The translations under genes were made by a program, and so were the position numbers. From Pseudeuparius sepicola (Eukaryota > Arthropoda > Insecta > Coleoptera > Anthribidae), in the NCBI GenBank assembly GCA_963920635.1, contig OY987302.1:26201278-26265277 (forward strand): DNA of 64,000 nt, written 5' to 3'. Of the stretch, positions 48,738 through 59,928 are shown in pieces. How positions within the stretch are numbered: the first letter of the stretch is position 1; each line of letters starts with the position of its first letter. The notes beneath the pieces were generated by a model, which saw only the letters and a program-made list of their open reading frames with translations, had not been told where the DNA came from and did no database searches.

Positions 48738-51700
48738 CCGAATAATTGGTTCCCCAGGGCACTGAAAGTAAGTTATTTAAATTATTTAAACAAATCATCA
48801 TCATCATCATTATTATTATTATTCAGTATCATATAATATTTAATAGAGATAGAAGAATATAATATTTATACGGATCTATCTATATTTTATATTATCTACA
48901 TCCATTAAGATAGGTATCTTAATTTGATTTTTTTCTCTTTGTGAAGTGTTTTGTGAAATAAATTACAAGTAGGAGTTCTGAAATGCAAATGACACTTTCT
49001 GAATTATAATATTTCACCTTTTCCGAAATGGAATTGACAAATCTGAATTACATTACATATGTGATCATTTCTGAAATACACTTGAATAATCAATCACATT
49101 ACATCTGATATTTTCTGAATTTCATTTAACGAATCTGAATTACATCTAATCTAACACTTTCTGCATTACAAGTGGCAAATCTCAATTACAGCTGGTGTTT
49201 TCTGATATTTCTGAATTGCATCTGGTCTATTCTATTACAGTTGAAATGTTCTGAATTACATATAGAAAAGATGTAGTGGAACTTTTCCACATGTGAGTTA
49301 GGGTGGTGAGATTATTTATAGCCTAGATATAAAGAAAATTGTAATATATTAAAACTTTACATTATTCAAAACTTAGGGTTCGGTTTCAAATTAGAATTAG
49401 CCAAGAATTCAAAGCATGTGTCAGCAAAATTAACCATTTAATAGGCACGCAGGAAAAAATTATGGTCTGTCTCTAAGGAGACATTTTGAATCAATCACGT
49501 CTCTATAGCCAACTCTACCAGCTACATCTGACATTTGTTTTATTAAAAAAAAAATAGAAACTTAGTCCAATTAATTACCAACCTACCTAGATGGACCAAA
49601 AGGTCAAGGAAAGTATATAATAAAATAAGTGTTCATTTAAATTTGGCCATGAAGTGGGCTGTGCTCGTAAAAACACATGTCTTTTTTTTTTTTCGTTACA
49701 GCTGTCATTTTTTTGGGAACCCATTTGGTGTATGAGGCAAGTTCTTTGCATCTCAATCTCGTAATCCTGGTTCAAATCCCAATCAATCTTAATTTTTTAA
49801 TTACTTTTTGGGAATATGGGTAGATAATTTTTAACTTTAATAAATAATACATAAAAAAATAAACATCAAAAATCGAAATTCCCTGTAGCAGTCTTTCGCA
49901 GAATATGTCCACTGTCCTTCAACTTTGCGTCCATATTTAAACATTTTTTGTCATTGGGTAAACATCATTTTAACGAAGAAATCTGATTTCTAACAACGGA
50001 ATAGGCGTCAATACTTTTATGTTTATGACTTCTACCTTGACGGTTTAACATGGACAGTTGTAAAAAGGTTAGATCGCAAAACATCACATCTATCAAAGAC
50101 ATGCGTTTGAATTTCCAGCACCAATTAATACTATTATTATTATCGACTTAGCCAAAAGGCATTTGCACTCCCTCTACGGGGAACATTCACTCAGATCCCG
50201 GGTATCACGGATACCAAAAGGATCTGGCTCGGACGAGACCCTTGCCATGTTATCGGGCCTTAGGTGACATTGATGTTGTTGGACGTTCCTGCACTCCCCA
50301 TGAATTTCCTGACTGTTCGGGCTGTCGGAAGTAGTACCGCTTTCTGCATGGACCTGTAAAGTTAGACCCAGCTCTTTGATGTTTCTCAGCAAACTTTTTG
50401 GTATAACACCAGTTGTTGACATGATGATTGGAACCGTCCGAACGTTTTCCATTTCCCATTGCCTTCTAATTCGCTCTTCTAAGTCTCTGTACTTCGCGAT
50501 CTTCTCGACCGGCTTTACACGCAGGTTGTTGTTGTTTGGGATAGCCACATCAATCAGAGTTGTCTTTCTGGAAATTTTATCAACTATTATAAGGTCTGGC
50601 CTGTTATGGGCAACTCGTTGATCTGTAAGAACTGTACGATCCCAATACATCTTGTAGTTGCTGTTTTGAAGAACAGGCTCTGGTGTGTAGCTGTAATATG
50701 GGACCCTCTCTGCCTGCACAAGCAGCAGTTTTTCCGCCAGTTCCTGGTGCAAGATCTTGGCAACCGAATCGTGTCGTTCCTTATATTCCGTTGATGCGAA
50801 CATCTGACATCCTCCTGTTATGTGCTGGATTGTTTCTGAAGTTTGGCACCCGTATCTGCATCTGTCATCCACTACTGCTGCATGTCCTACAACGAATTTT
50901 AGGTAGTTGCGAGTTGGTATAACCTGATCTTGTATGGCCAGTAAGAAGCCTTTCGTCTAGGGGAACATTCGTCCCGAGGTCAGCCAATAGTTCGACGCTA
51001 ACTTGTCGACATGTTCCTGGTTAACCTCATTAGGAAGCCTCCCGTGCAGCGGCTTCTCCAACCACCTCAGTAGTTTATCGTTGTCGGTTCGGTGGTGATT
51101 TTGATGCTCGTTGTCCGTCAGACGTAGTGGTGTTGAGACGTCTGCTCCGCATATAGCATTATGTAGTGTGGAGCTGTTGGCCTGCCTGCGGAAATAATTG
51201 CGCAGATTTAATATTTGTTGGTCCAATTGCTTGCTGAGGTCTGCCAATCGTCTTCCTCCTAGTTGACGTGGCAGAGTTGTTCTTTCTACGGCGCTACGGG
51301 GATGATGTTTATGAGCTTTTGTCAGTAGTGTCCTAACTTTTCGTTGCAAGTTGTTGATGTCCGTGTTGGTCCAATTCACTATTCCGAAGGAATAGCTGAG
51401 TACAGAGCACGCATACGTGTTTAGGGCCTTAAACAAATTCCTGCTGTTAAGATCAGTTCGCACTACTTGTCTTACTCTCTTGATGAATTCATTAGTTAAA
51501 TCGGTCTTCATTGTTCGATGGTCCATCCTTTGAGCTTGCTTCATCCCGAGATACTTGTATGTATCTCCCACGCTCATTGCTTCGATCTCCTGGTCGTCCT
51601 GCATCTCGTGTGCGCCTTGTTCAAGCTTTCCCCGGACGATGTTAAGGGTGCGGCACTTGTCCAGTCCAAACTGCATTCCGATGTCCCTGGAGAACTCCTC

Positions 51701-54700
51701 ACAATTTTATTTTTATTATTATTATTATTGTGTTAGAACGAATACTGCTGTTTATTTTTCCTTTACATGTAACTTCATCATCTAAGAAGGTGACTAGGTC
51801 ACTGGAATGCCCCTGCATGACAACCAGTGTCAGACCATACTAGTACCTGCCTCAGCACACTACAGAACCCCACTCAAAGCTCACGACCTGCTTCCCGTGC
51901 GAGTTAGCTGCGGAAGTCTACAATGTAACAAAGGAGTCTGGGTGATGTGTGGCTGCGCTGCGGTCAATCGTCGACTTAGTTGAGGTATCTCCATTTAAAG
52001 TGCTAGTCAGAAAGTCCAAGGACCTTTTTTAACGTGTCAAGCTTTCTAACAAATTGAAGTTTATATAAAGAACTTTCTAACGATAAGTTAACCAACGTTG
52101 ACCTCATAACTTTTTGTAAAAAGTTCAGTAATTTCCTTAATCTTGTCAAAGAGTAAACATAAAAGTTTTGATTAAAGCTTGTAATCTTTTATTGTATTGT
52201 TTTATTTGTACTCCATCTTCTATATTCAGTTTGTTTTATTTAAAAAAAAAGTATTCGACCAACTCTAATACGCCATTTTGTTATAAACTGTTGCACTTTG
52301 CTGGATTAGAGATTCTCCCCATAACTGGACTACATTTATGTCAAACAGAATAACAAAAATTCAGGATATCACCGCTCCGTCCAAGTGGAGACATATCTCT
52401 TCTTCTCTCAATCCTGCTGATCACGCTTCACAAGGACTTGCTCCGAGTGAGTTGCTCGATTGTGAGCCATGGTGGGTGGGACCTGCATTTCTTTGTTGTT
52501 CGCCAGAACACTGGCCACCTAGTAAGCCCTTATTATTGGATGCACCTAGAGAAATGCGTTAATTATCTCTCCTAATTTCGAAAGACGACTTTCATTTCAT
52601 AAATAATCGAATCATTTGCTATTTTCGACGCTTTATCTTTAATATTAAAAACCCGAACTGTGCTCATACTGGTACTATTACTCTCTCTCAACTTTTTGAA
52701 GCACTTATGTTTATTGCCAAAGTAGTCGAATACCAGGTTTTTTCGGAAGAAATTTCCCTTCTCAAAAAAGGCAAACCCCTACCAAAATCATTAAGTTGAT
52801 GCCTTCAACGAGCAAAAAATTTTGCGCATAGGTGATCACTTAACTCACTCTGCTCTAAAATACTCTCACAAACATCCCATCTTATTACCGAGAAATCACC
52901 GGCTCGCCAGGCTCATTGTTGAGTACACTCACTCGCTCTATCTCCATCCGGCATTCTTTGTTAGCCCAAAAATTTTGGATACTATCGGCTAAAAGGTATA
53001 TTCATAAAATTCTTAACTCTTGCTATACATGTTTCTGGGTTAATCCTAAGTCAACTCAACCTGTGATGGGCGATTTACCTCCTGTCCGTATCTCGCAAAT
53101 TAAACCTTTCTCGGAAGTAGGAATCGACTACTGAGGTCCCTTTCTGGTCACTTTGGGTATATCAAGACCGTGCAAATCTCAAAGGGCATATATCTGCAGA
53201 ATTTTAAGCATCAGGCTGCAAAATCATTAATGATATTTGATTTCAATCAATGGAGGGCTGTGGGAGGCTGGTATAAAATTTGTTAAATACCATCTAATTT
53301 GTATTGTCGGAGAGCAGGTGCTCACGTACGAAGAATTCTCAACGGTTCTCACCCAGGTCGAGGCCATTTGAAATTCAAGAACCTTGTGCCCTCAAAGCTC
53401 TGATCCTAATGATGCATGGGCTCTGACACCCGGACACTTTCTCTGTCTTGATGCTCTCAACTCATTTCCCGAACCCAATTTGCTCGATTTGAATGTCAGT
53501 CATTTATCAAGGTGGCAACTCGCCCAACGTCTTCAACAACATCTGTGGTGGAGCTGGCACGGTGAATACTTGCATAACCTTATGCAGCGCGCAAAGTGCG
53601 CTCATCCCTCCATACCCATCATTATAGTCTATGGTCCTCTTCAAGGAAGATAATACCCCGTTACTCACATGGCATTTAGCTCGTGTTTTGGAGGTTCAAC
53701 CGGGCAGGTATGGGATTAAGAGAGCAAAGGGCGCTTTAATACACGCTGTGTGTCCGCTCTGCCCAACAGCGATTATTTTTTCTCTAATTGTCACATCGTT
53801 AAAGTTAAATATTATGTATTATTATTTACTAATACCAGGTTCTCAGTGTGTTTTAAAATGTTCCATTTTGGTGAGTGGTATGTTGCGTCTCGCGGTATTT
53901 AATAAAGTTCTCGCATATAAGCAGTTGGCTATTGCCTGCTTTAAATCGTAGCCAACTTTACAAAGTCCCTTTATCAGTACTATCCATATCTACCCCGCGT
54001 GACCTGCGCACTGAAGGACAGCTGGAAGGACCGGAAGGCTGGGGGCAAGAAGAATAAAAAAAAACTCAATCAATCTCAATCAATATTTTCGGAATATCCG
54101 ACCCAAAAACACAGAACAATACTTAAATGTATGTGCGTGAAAAGTGAACTGCTTTGCGAGAGTTCAAAAGTTGGAAGCCGGCTGAAAACCACACGAAGAT
54201 CGCAACTCGTATCGGCTGTGCCTGTCGACGGCAAGAAAAGACAGGTAGGACACATGGTCATTTTCCCTAAAATCAGCGCCTACTAATTCCCTCTTCCCCA
54301 GACCCTGGTGGTTATTCAGTGTATGTTATCTAGAATTGGGTTAGGAAATAAGGAAATTGATATTGAATGACAGCTCTGCCAGGATTTAGGTAGTGTAAAA
54401 AATGTAAGGAAAAACAGATGGGCCACTATAATTTTGGGCACAATTTATTCTATCAGCAAGCTTTTGGCAAAAAATAGTCTTTTATATTAGAAACCCTTCA
54501 GACTCTTCTAGATAACAGGAAATCTATACATTATCTTTAATAAACAAAATGATAAATTGCTTATAGTCTTTTACTTAAATTATATTCTATTTAAATGAGA
54601 AAAGAAAAACAAAACTTAATATTTCTGGCATTAGCATCAAAAGAGAAAAAAAAATAGTTGAAATAAAACTTGCTTACCTTTAATCCTAATTTGTGCGTAC

Positions 54701-54847
54701 TCTGAGTAAGGTATGAGATGTGATGTTTCTGACTTTTGCTTTGCTTCTTGACTTTATGCAGTTCAGATGAGAGAACCTGTTGTACTTGTTGCTGTAATAG
54801 CAATCTTGAGGCTTTTGATGTTGACACTGTTGCAGGACAAAAGAACG
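47568..54847 (-). CDS. Unrecognised coiled-coil protein gene, last two exons
   Basis: Exon 54847-54678 (acceptor ..TTCTTTTAG, donor AAG|GTAAGC) reads FFCPATVSTSKASRLLLQQQ and onward to THKLGLK, and splices in phase 0 to exon 48215-47568 (acceptor ..TATTTTACAG). The second exon gives LRKQNIRLKAQSIKIREQER, a Q/E/K-rich heptad stretch of about 60 residues (coiled coil), then a Ser/Thr/Pro linker (STHKPTTSTQTSPLPPK), basic patches (KKNRSPIK), and a C-terminal KSRKRK nuclear-localisation-like cluster before the TAA stop. An ATTAAA poly(A)-like signal follows about 30 nt downstream. Total readable length is 271 residues; upstream exons lie further right or outside. I do not recognise the family. 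The 6.4-kb intron holds several mobile elements. Confidence 0.7.
48280..49300. repeat. Inverted arrays of a short TGTAATTCAGAAA repeat
   Basis: From 48330 to 48665 variants of ATGTAATTCAGAAAAGATCA recur every 20-45 bases; from 48960 to 49290 the complement (TTTCTGAATTACAT and variants) recurs similarly. The two arrays face each other across an AT-rich loop with a TA microsatellite. It lies in the intron of the - strand coiled-coil gene. Confidence 0.85.
48689..48734. repeat. (TA)n microsatellite
   Basis: About 46 bases of TA dinucleotide in the loop between the two opposed short-repeat arrays. Confidence 0.95.
49725..49792 (+). other. Possible tRNA-derived sequence (pol III B box)
   Basis: GGTTCAAATCCC (49781-49792) matches the pol III B-box consensus, and TTTGGTGTATGAGGC (49726-49740) sits where an A box would be. 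Stems do not pair well and the acceptor is absent, so this is at best an old SINE or tRNA pseudogene. Confidence 0.35.
50143..51702 (-). pseudogene. Dong/R4-like non-LTR retrotransposon, 5'-truncated
   Basis: The reading goes left from 51702. The fragment begins at the end of the reverse-transcriptase palm (IGMQFGLDKCRTLN) and runs through the thumb and a long linker. A CxxxC-type zinc knuckle follows (DDRCRYGCQTSETIQHI..GC), then a restriction-like endonuclease core (RPDLIIVDKISRKTTLIDVA, the PD..D pattern), then the C-terminus at 50174. One in-frame TAG (50957-50959), where related elements have a sense codon, interrupts an otherwise open frame of about 500 codons. Both borders are ATT/TAA microsatellite (50130-50142 and 51703-51735), which fits the Dong clade's known preference for inserting in TAA repeats. 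It lies in an intron of the coiled-coil gene, same strand. Confidence 0.87.
51736..52337. other. No gene seen
   Basis: Sequence between the Dong-like fragment and the BEL/Pao remnant. Possibly the eroded 5' part of the latter; no LTR is recognisable. Confidence 0.4.
52338..53790 (+). pseudogene. BEL/Pao LTR-retrotransposon pol remnant
   Basis: Disjointed frames in pol order: the end of the RNase H region (KWRHISSSLNPADHASQGL, WWVGPAF), a zinc-binding integrase N-terminus (52860-52930), the start of the integrase core (PPVRISQIKPFSEVGIDY), then after a gap the integrase C-terminal part (ALTPGHFLCL, DLNVSHLSRWQLAQRLQQHL). Many frameshifts and stops, and most of the catalytic integrase core is missing. 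No flanking LTRs were found. Inactive fossil. Confidence 0.85.
53791..54677. other. No gene seen
   Basis: Downstream flank of the BEL/Pao remnant and intron of the - strand gene. It may include eroded LTR sequence, which cannot be shown without a second LTR. Confidence 0.4.
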
Positions 54848-55127
54848 CTAAAAGAAAAAGGTGCAATAACGAACAGTAGGATGAAACATTCATTTTTTAA
54901 ATAGGTTAAAAACAAATTTAATGTTGACATAAAGTATATTTTATGCTTATTTCTAGAACACAAGAAAATAAATTCAACTCTGAAGTAAAATTGACTTAAA
55001 AAATATTACTTGCTATTAAGGCATGTGACATAGCCACCATCTGGTTGGAAATAATTAGTTTAAATATTAAATATTGTCCCCAGAGATTTTGCAGTTTAGG
55101 CGAATTTTTATGATGGTTTATAATTTT

Positions 55128-55345
55128 TTAAGTTGTTGATATATAAACATCCTCAATAGTTTCTGTTAACCAATTTAATAAGAGACGATCAAAATGATCA
55201 ATTTTGGAAGTATATTTAAATAAAGATCGATTTTTCTCATTAACAGAAATATCATTGAGAAAGTTTAATATACCTTTGGATCTTGAATATGGCACAAGTG
55301 ACCCGGCCACTACTTCTAATTCCTTTAACAATTTTTCTGGCGAAC
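55128..55345 (-). CDS. Terminal exon of unknown protein
   Basis: Acceptor ..TTTCGTTGCAG at 55346-55356, then 72 full codons after a split first codon, starting SPEKLLKELEVVAGSLVPYS and ending IEDVYISTT followed by a TAA stop. Composition looks like real, mostly helical protein. It starts with two bases of a split codon, the same phase as exon 54847-54678 about 280 bp downstream. Both could therefore be alternative 3' exons of one gene whose upstream exon is outside the window. No phase-1 donor inside it would allow splicing to the next exon. Family unknown. Confidence 0.6.
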
Positions 55346-55607
55346 CTGCAACGAAATAAATTAAATAATATGACACGAAATGTCTATTCCAGATATTATT
55401 ATCAACTCAATAATAAAAATTAAAATTACTGTATGCACATAGGACACTCAGTTTTCCTCAATCATTTTTAAACACTTAAAAGTATAAAAATAAAAAAGAT
55501 AAGCTGAGTGCTCGTAATATACACAATAAATAAAAGTTTGTTAGACCAAAATCTATATGTACCTACAAGAAATGCCCAAAATTAAGTTAAAACTTATATT
55601 TATGTAT
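55346..55607. other. Intron-like AT-rich sequence
   Basis: Upstream of the - strand exon; no feature recognised. Confidence 0.5.
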
Positions 55608-56196
55608 AGGGCGTTCCCATATATATAGTGCCTCCCCCCTTGCAGCCTGTATTTTTTGAGTCAGAAATCATGTTTCAAATGACTGTTGTAGGACTTTTTC
55701 TCAACATTAGAATCTCTCAATAAATTGAAAAATATACAATTTTTTTTAAGCAGATCTCGTGATAAACATAGATGGTCGATGCAGTAACAGAAATCTTTGT
55801 GACAGACAAAGGAATTTGAAATAATTTATTGTATTTCGCGAAATATCAAATAGCTCATAACATTTTAGAATTTTAATACGGTATTTCTTTGGTCACAACT
55901 AACATTTTTGGTTAAGGCACCCTCTGTTTATCCCGAGATCCAAAAGTTCAATTTAAATATATTTAGTCTAAAATTTGAAAATGCAATATATCAAAAATGA
56001 TATTAGAGTTTTCCATTAAAAAAGCTAAGTTCATATTTTTTCTCAACTTTGTGACGTACTCTTGTTTCATCTGGTGACAGAACCTGACGGTTTAGAAAAA
56101 GTCCCAGAACGTTCACTTGAAACATTTTTTCTTACCTGAAAAAATAAAGGCTACAGGAGGGGGGGGGGGGCACTAAATATATGGGAATATCCGGTA
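55608..56196. repeat. Foldback with TATAGGGCGTTCCC end
   Basis: The arm at about 55608-55700 (CCCATATATATAGTGCCTCC, TTGCAGCCTGTATTTTTTGA) is inverted at about 56105-56196. A G tract of about 11 in the right arm faces a run of C in the left arm. No coding content. Confidence 0.85.
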
Positions 56197-57121
56197 CATT
56201 TGAAATGGAAGCACCACGTAAAATTTTTATTTTTCATCTGACTACAGCCTTTTTTTAAGATAGTTAACAAAAACTCTACTTTGATACAATCATTTAGCGA
56301 TTTTTTTATCTAAAAACTGGAACATTGTATTCAGGACCATCCAAAATGGATTTGTAGCAAATTTCGTTAAAAAATAAAAATTATAAAATAAACTGACATA
56401 TAGCATTGAGTAAAGGATAGAATAAGAGGAATCGAGCAAATGGCCGGATCCGGAGCACCCTGCTATTTGATGTGTCAGGGAATTTAACCGAGAGAATTCA
56501 CCACAAATTAAAAATTATTCTGAAACTGCTTGAGCCTATCTAACACTGCCTGGAGATCAATGTTGCCTTGCATGCCATCTACCACGGTAGGTAAATGTTG
56601 GTGTGAACAAGAACCAAGTTCGCATAACAAGGCACACGTTGCCATATATTAGGGATGACAGGTGCGGTGTGCAAAAATGAGGGAGAATAGGCAGACATTT
56701 ATAGGGCAAGAGCAGGGCACGCGCTAATCGCTTTGTATCCCCTAGACACATATGTCAAAAAAATAAAAGAAACTCAGGCGTTTTAATTGCAAAATAAAAT
56801 AATAATGACAACAAAAATAAATGCTATGTAAGTAAACATACGTTTTTTTTAAATACACACCGATATATAATAATTGGTCGTGAAACGCTATAATTAATGT
56901 TATGTACACTGTTCAGAATTGCTTTTTATCCCTTTTTTATTTTTTCACCTAGAAAAAAATTTAAAGAAAAGTTTTAGGTAGTAATATGTATTTTTTAACC
57001 ATTATGTGAAAAATTATACAGGGCGTTCAACTTAAGTGTGGCAAACTAAACTTTTTTTAATGGAACGCCCCGTTTATTGTAGGTTCATCTGGAGGTGCTC
57101 AAAAAGGGCTTTTTGACAATA
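56197..57121. other. No gene seen; small hairpin at 57016-57078
   Basis: ACAGGGCGTTC (57018) and GAACGCCCCGTT (57063) form a short inverted repeat of the recurring motif class. The remainder shows no gene. Confidence 0.5.
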
Positions 57122-57454
57122 TACAGGGTGAGTCATTTTTAATACAGGAAACTTTAACAATCCTTAGACCTCGAAAAAATAAAACATTTTAGTAGTGAAC
57201 CAATTTTTATATAGGGCCTTCATTTTTGACATAGCGAGGGTTGAAAAAAAAAAAGTTTTTTCCGGATTTTTATTTTTTCCAGATTAGTAGAAGGCATTTT
57301 TTTATATTTTGTGCAACGTATTACCATGCTAGAAAGCATTGATTTTATACTAATTCAATGAGGTAGTTGAACCAAAGGCATGCGAACGGGGTAATACTCA
57401 CCCCATTTTTAAGCAGAACTTCTACGCCACTGGTTTTTGTTAAAATTTTACGTA

Positions 57455-57812
57455 TTTTTAATATTCTCCAAGGTATTCTTGAAAAAAAAGTATTGTGTGA
57501 ATTTTCTGCTGAAAGAGTGGTTTTTGAGAAAATTCTTGTTTTCTTTCTTGTTTGGTGCACAAATGCTTATCGATGTAAATTCAAAATCAGCTTATCCTTT
57601 TAGGCAACTGGCTAGGTCATTAGTGATCTAAACTTTTTAATATTCTCCAAGGTATTCTTGAAAAAAAAGTATTGTGTGAATTTTCTGCTGAAAGAGTGGT
57701 TTTTGAGAAAATTCTTGTTTTCTTTCTTGTTTGGTGCACAAATGCTTATCGATGTAAATTCAAAATCAGCTTATCCTTTTAGGCAACTGGCTAGGTCATT
57801 AGTGATCTAAAC
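57455..57812. repeat. 179-bp exact tandem duplication
   Basis: 57455-57633 and 57634-57812 appear identical by eye, so the duplication is recent compared with the rest of the element, or has been homogenised. It could also be an assembly artefact. Confidence 0.93.
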
Positions 57813-57915
57813 TTTACATCGAAAAAACGTTTTAATACAAACTAACTCCAATTATAATGTTATGATATGCAAAACATAACAGAAATACAACAATAAATAC
57901 TATGTATTATGGCTT

Positions 57916-58488
57916 TTATAACAAATGCTCAAAGTGTGAACCGTTTGCATCTAAACACATCTGACATCGATTAACAAGGCTTTGTACTGCTCTTTCAACC
58001 ATTTGGTGATTTTGTCGTAATGTAAGGCAGTTTTCTAGAATTCTTTCCCACATCTGCTCTGCAGTTTCTATGGGAGAACTGTACACTCATTCTTTAATAA
58101 ATCCCCAAACAAAATAGTCTAGTGGATTTAGACCTGGCGATTGTGGCGGCCAAGGAATAGGACCAACGCCAAGTTCTCAACATTTTCATTATTTATTCGC
58201 GGAAAACGACCGATCCATCTGAGCGCATAGTGCTGTTGTAGCCATCCTCTAATATGTCTCCCGTAACGTGCCGGAGCACCATCCATTTGTATCCACATAT
58301 CTCTCCAAATCATAAGGGGTACCTAAATCTTCTAGCAACCCATTTAAATCTTCCTCCAAAAAACTGAGGAATGACTGAAAATTTAATCTGGGGGGCAAAA
58401 TATACGGTCCACAAAGTGTTCCATTAACAATTCCAATCCAAATATTTTGGATAAATTCATGTTGAAAGCTAAAAAAATTTTTTTTCAA
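57916..58488 (-). pseudogene. mariner-like DDE transposase remnant
   Basis: Read leftwards from 58488: core strand NIWIGIVNGTLCGPYILPPR, then after a frameshift near 58310 the second catalytic Asp block MWIQMDGAPARY, then WIGRFPR, then in another frame PPQSPGLNPLDYFVWGFIK with the third catalytic acidic position, a TGA, and the C-terminal signature NRCQMCLDANGSHFEHLL with its stop at 57916. The N-terminal DNA-binding half and the first catalytic Asp are absent; the terminal arm abuts the start of the readable core. At least two frameshifts and one stop, so inactive. Confidence 0.85.
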
Positions 58489-58615
58489 CCCCCCGGTATC
58501 TCAAAAACGAAGGCCCTATATAAAAATTGGTTCACTACTAAAATGTTTTGTTTTTTCGAGGTCTATCGATTGTTAAAGTTTCCCGTAGTAAAAATGAATC
58601 ACCCTATATAATACT

Positions 58616-59373
58616 TGATATATTGTTCCTCTGGTAGATTTTTAAATATTAATTATTTTTCGGTAGCATTCTCAATTGGCGATGAAACAACACAATGTGT
58701 CCTTAACTGTTAGTTGTGCTTTTTTTACGACTTTATTGTAATAATATTGAAAGGTACAAAATATTAAAAGTACATATTTCCAAATCTAGGCGAAGGTCTA
58801 GCTATATAGCTACTCTACTTAACCTAAGACTTAGAAAGTAGCAGATTATGATATAAGAAAATAAAGTTATATAAATTTATTTAATTTGATTCTGGCATAC
58901 AAAAAAAAAATTCTGAAAATGATTTGTGATGGCTCTGGGCAGCTTGGAAGAAATCAAAATTTAATGTAATGATTTTTGAATTTCCAGATAGTGCAACTCC
59001 TCTTGCCTGTTTTGTACTTTGTGATATATGCCCATAGAATTGAACCAAATTTTCCAATAATTATTGTTTTAATTAAATGGAATGTAATTTGTTTACTAAA
59101 TCAATAGGTTGTATATCAAATTTGGAATGAAAAAGTTACTGCTTTATTTGTGAAGATATGGAAAAAAGTTACAGGAAAAGTTTTTCAAAATTAAATTATA
59201 ACCAAAATTATCCCAATGTGTCAATCCTAAAGTTTTAAAAATATTATTAATCAAACACCCTGACACTTTATTCAGGACATGTTTTTTTTAAACGAAAAAC
59301 TAATTCATAAAATCTAAATCATAGAAATTGTTTTAATCTAATCTAAAGATATTGAGGGCACCTCTAGTAATAA
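58616..59373. other. No gene seen
   Basis: AT-rich; one AACACCCTGACAC near 59257 recalls the recurring motif. Confidence 0.5.
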
Positions 59374-59838
59374 CAGTGGTTTGTGGCAGGTGCTTTTCTA
59401 AGAGGGGGAGGTGCAAAATTATAACTGTTCAAAAATTTTACTTAAAAATTATTTTATTTCATTTAAAGTTTAAATCTTGTGGTCAAAAATTGCGTTGCAG
59501 TCGAAAATTTTTCAAAATTTTAAGATAGAACAGTTTAAATGAATGAAAAAAACTTAAGGTTGCCTATTATGAGTAAAAAATATTAGGTAAATTAACTGGT
59601 GGTAATTTTTTCTCTTGGCCTTTCTTCTTTATTTTTGATATTTTATTTTGAAAAACACAAATGCAATTTTTTTGACAAATGACATTCGAATTTTCAGAAT
59701 TCTGTCTAATATAACAGATTAAAAAGTCCTATTAAGACAAGTTACACAAATTGCCGAATTTTTAAACACAGAACTTCTCTGCGGAAATTTTTCTGAGGGA
59801 GCTCTAGCCCCCCCCCCCCCTCCAACGCTAAGCCACTG
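59374..59838. mobile_element. Possible short hAT-like element
   Basis: Ends CAGTGGTTTGTGGCAGG and, inverted, CAGTGGCTTAGCGTTGG, each followed by a G-rich or C-rich tract about 30 bases in. The flanking octamers do not match, so the call rests on the termini alone. Confidence 0.5.
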
Positions 59839-59928
59839 CTTATAATGTTGAAAAAATATCCCTCTGTATGTAGTAGGTATTGCCTGGAATTCGAAAATGT
59901 GAAAAAATTATGTGTTTCCCATATAGTG

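Larger units (their letters stand above)
57122..58615 (-). mobile_element. mariner/Tc-like transposon with ACAGGGTGA arms
   Basis: Arms of about 140 bp at 57122-57265 and 58478-58615 are inverted; the ends read TATACAGGGTGAGTCATTTT and, at the right, AATGAATCACCCTATATA, with TA borders. The transposase remnant (57916-58488, -) fills the right half. The left half holds a 179-bp tandem duplication. The terminal word ACAGGGTG is the one that recurs across the window's non-coding foldbacks. Confidence 0.85.

Noticed and set aside
54678..55128. Joining exon 55345-55128 to exon 54847-54678 in one transcript
   Set aside because: The first exon has a stop, and no plausible phase-1 donor precedes it, so alternative use is more likely.
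59374..59838. Firm hAT annotation
   Set aside because: Termini fit, but flanking octamers AGTAATAA and CTTATAAT do not match; kept only as a possible element.
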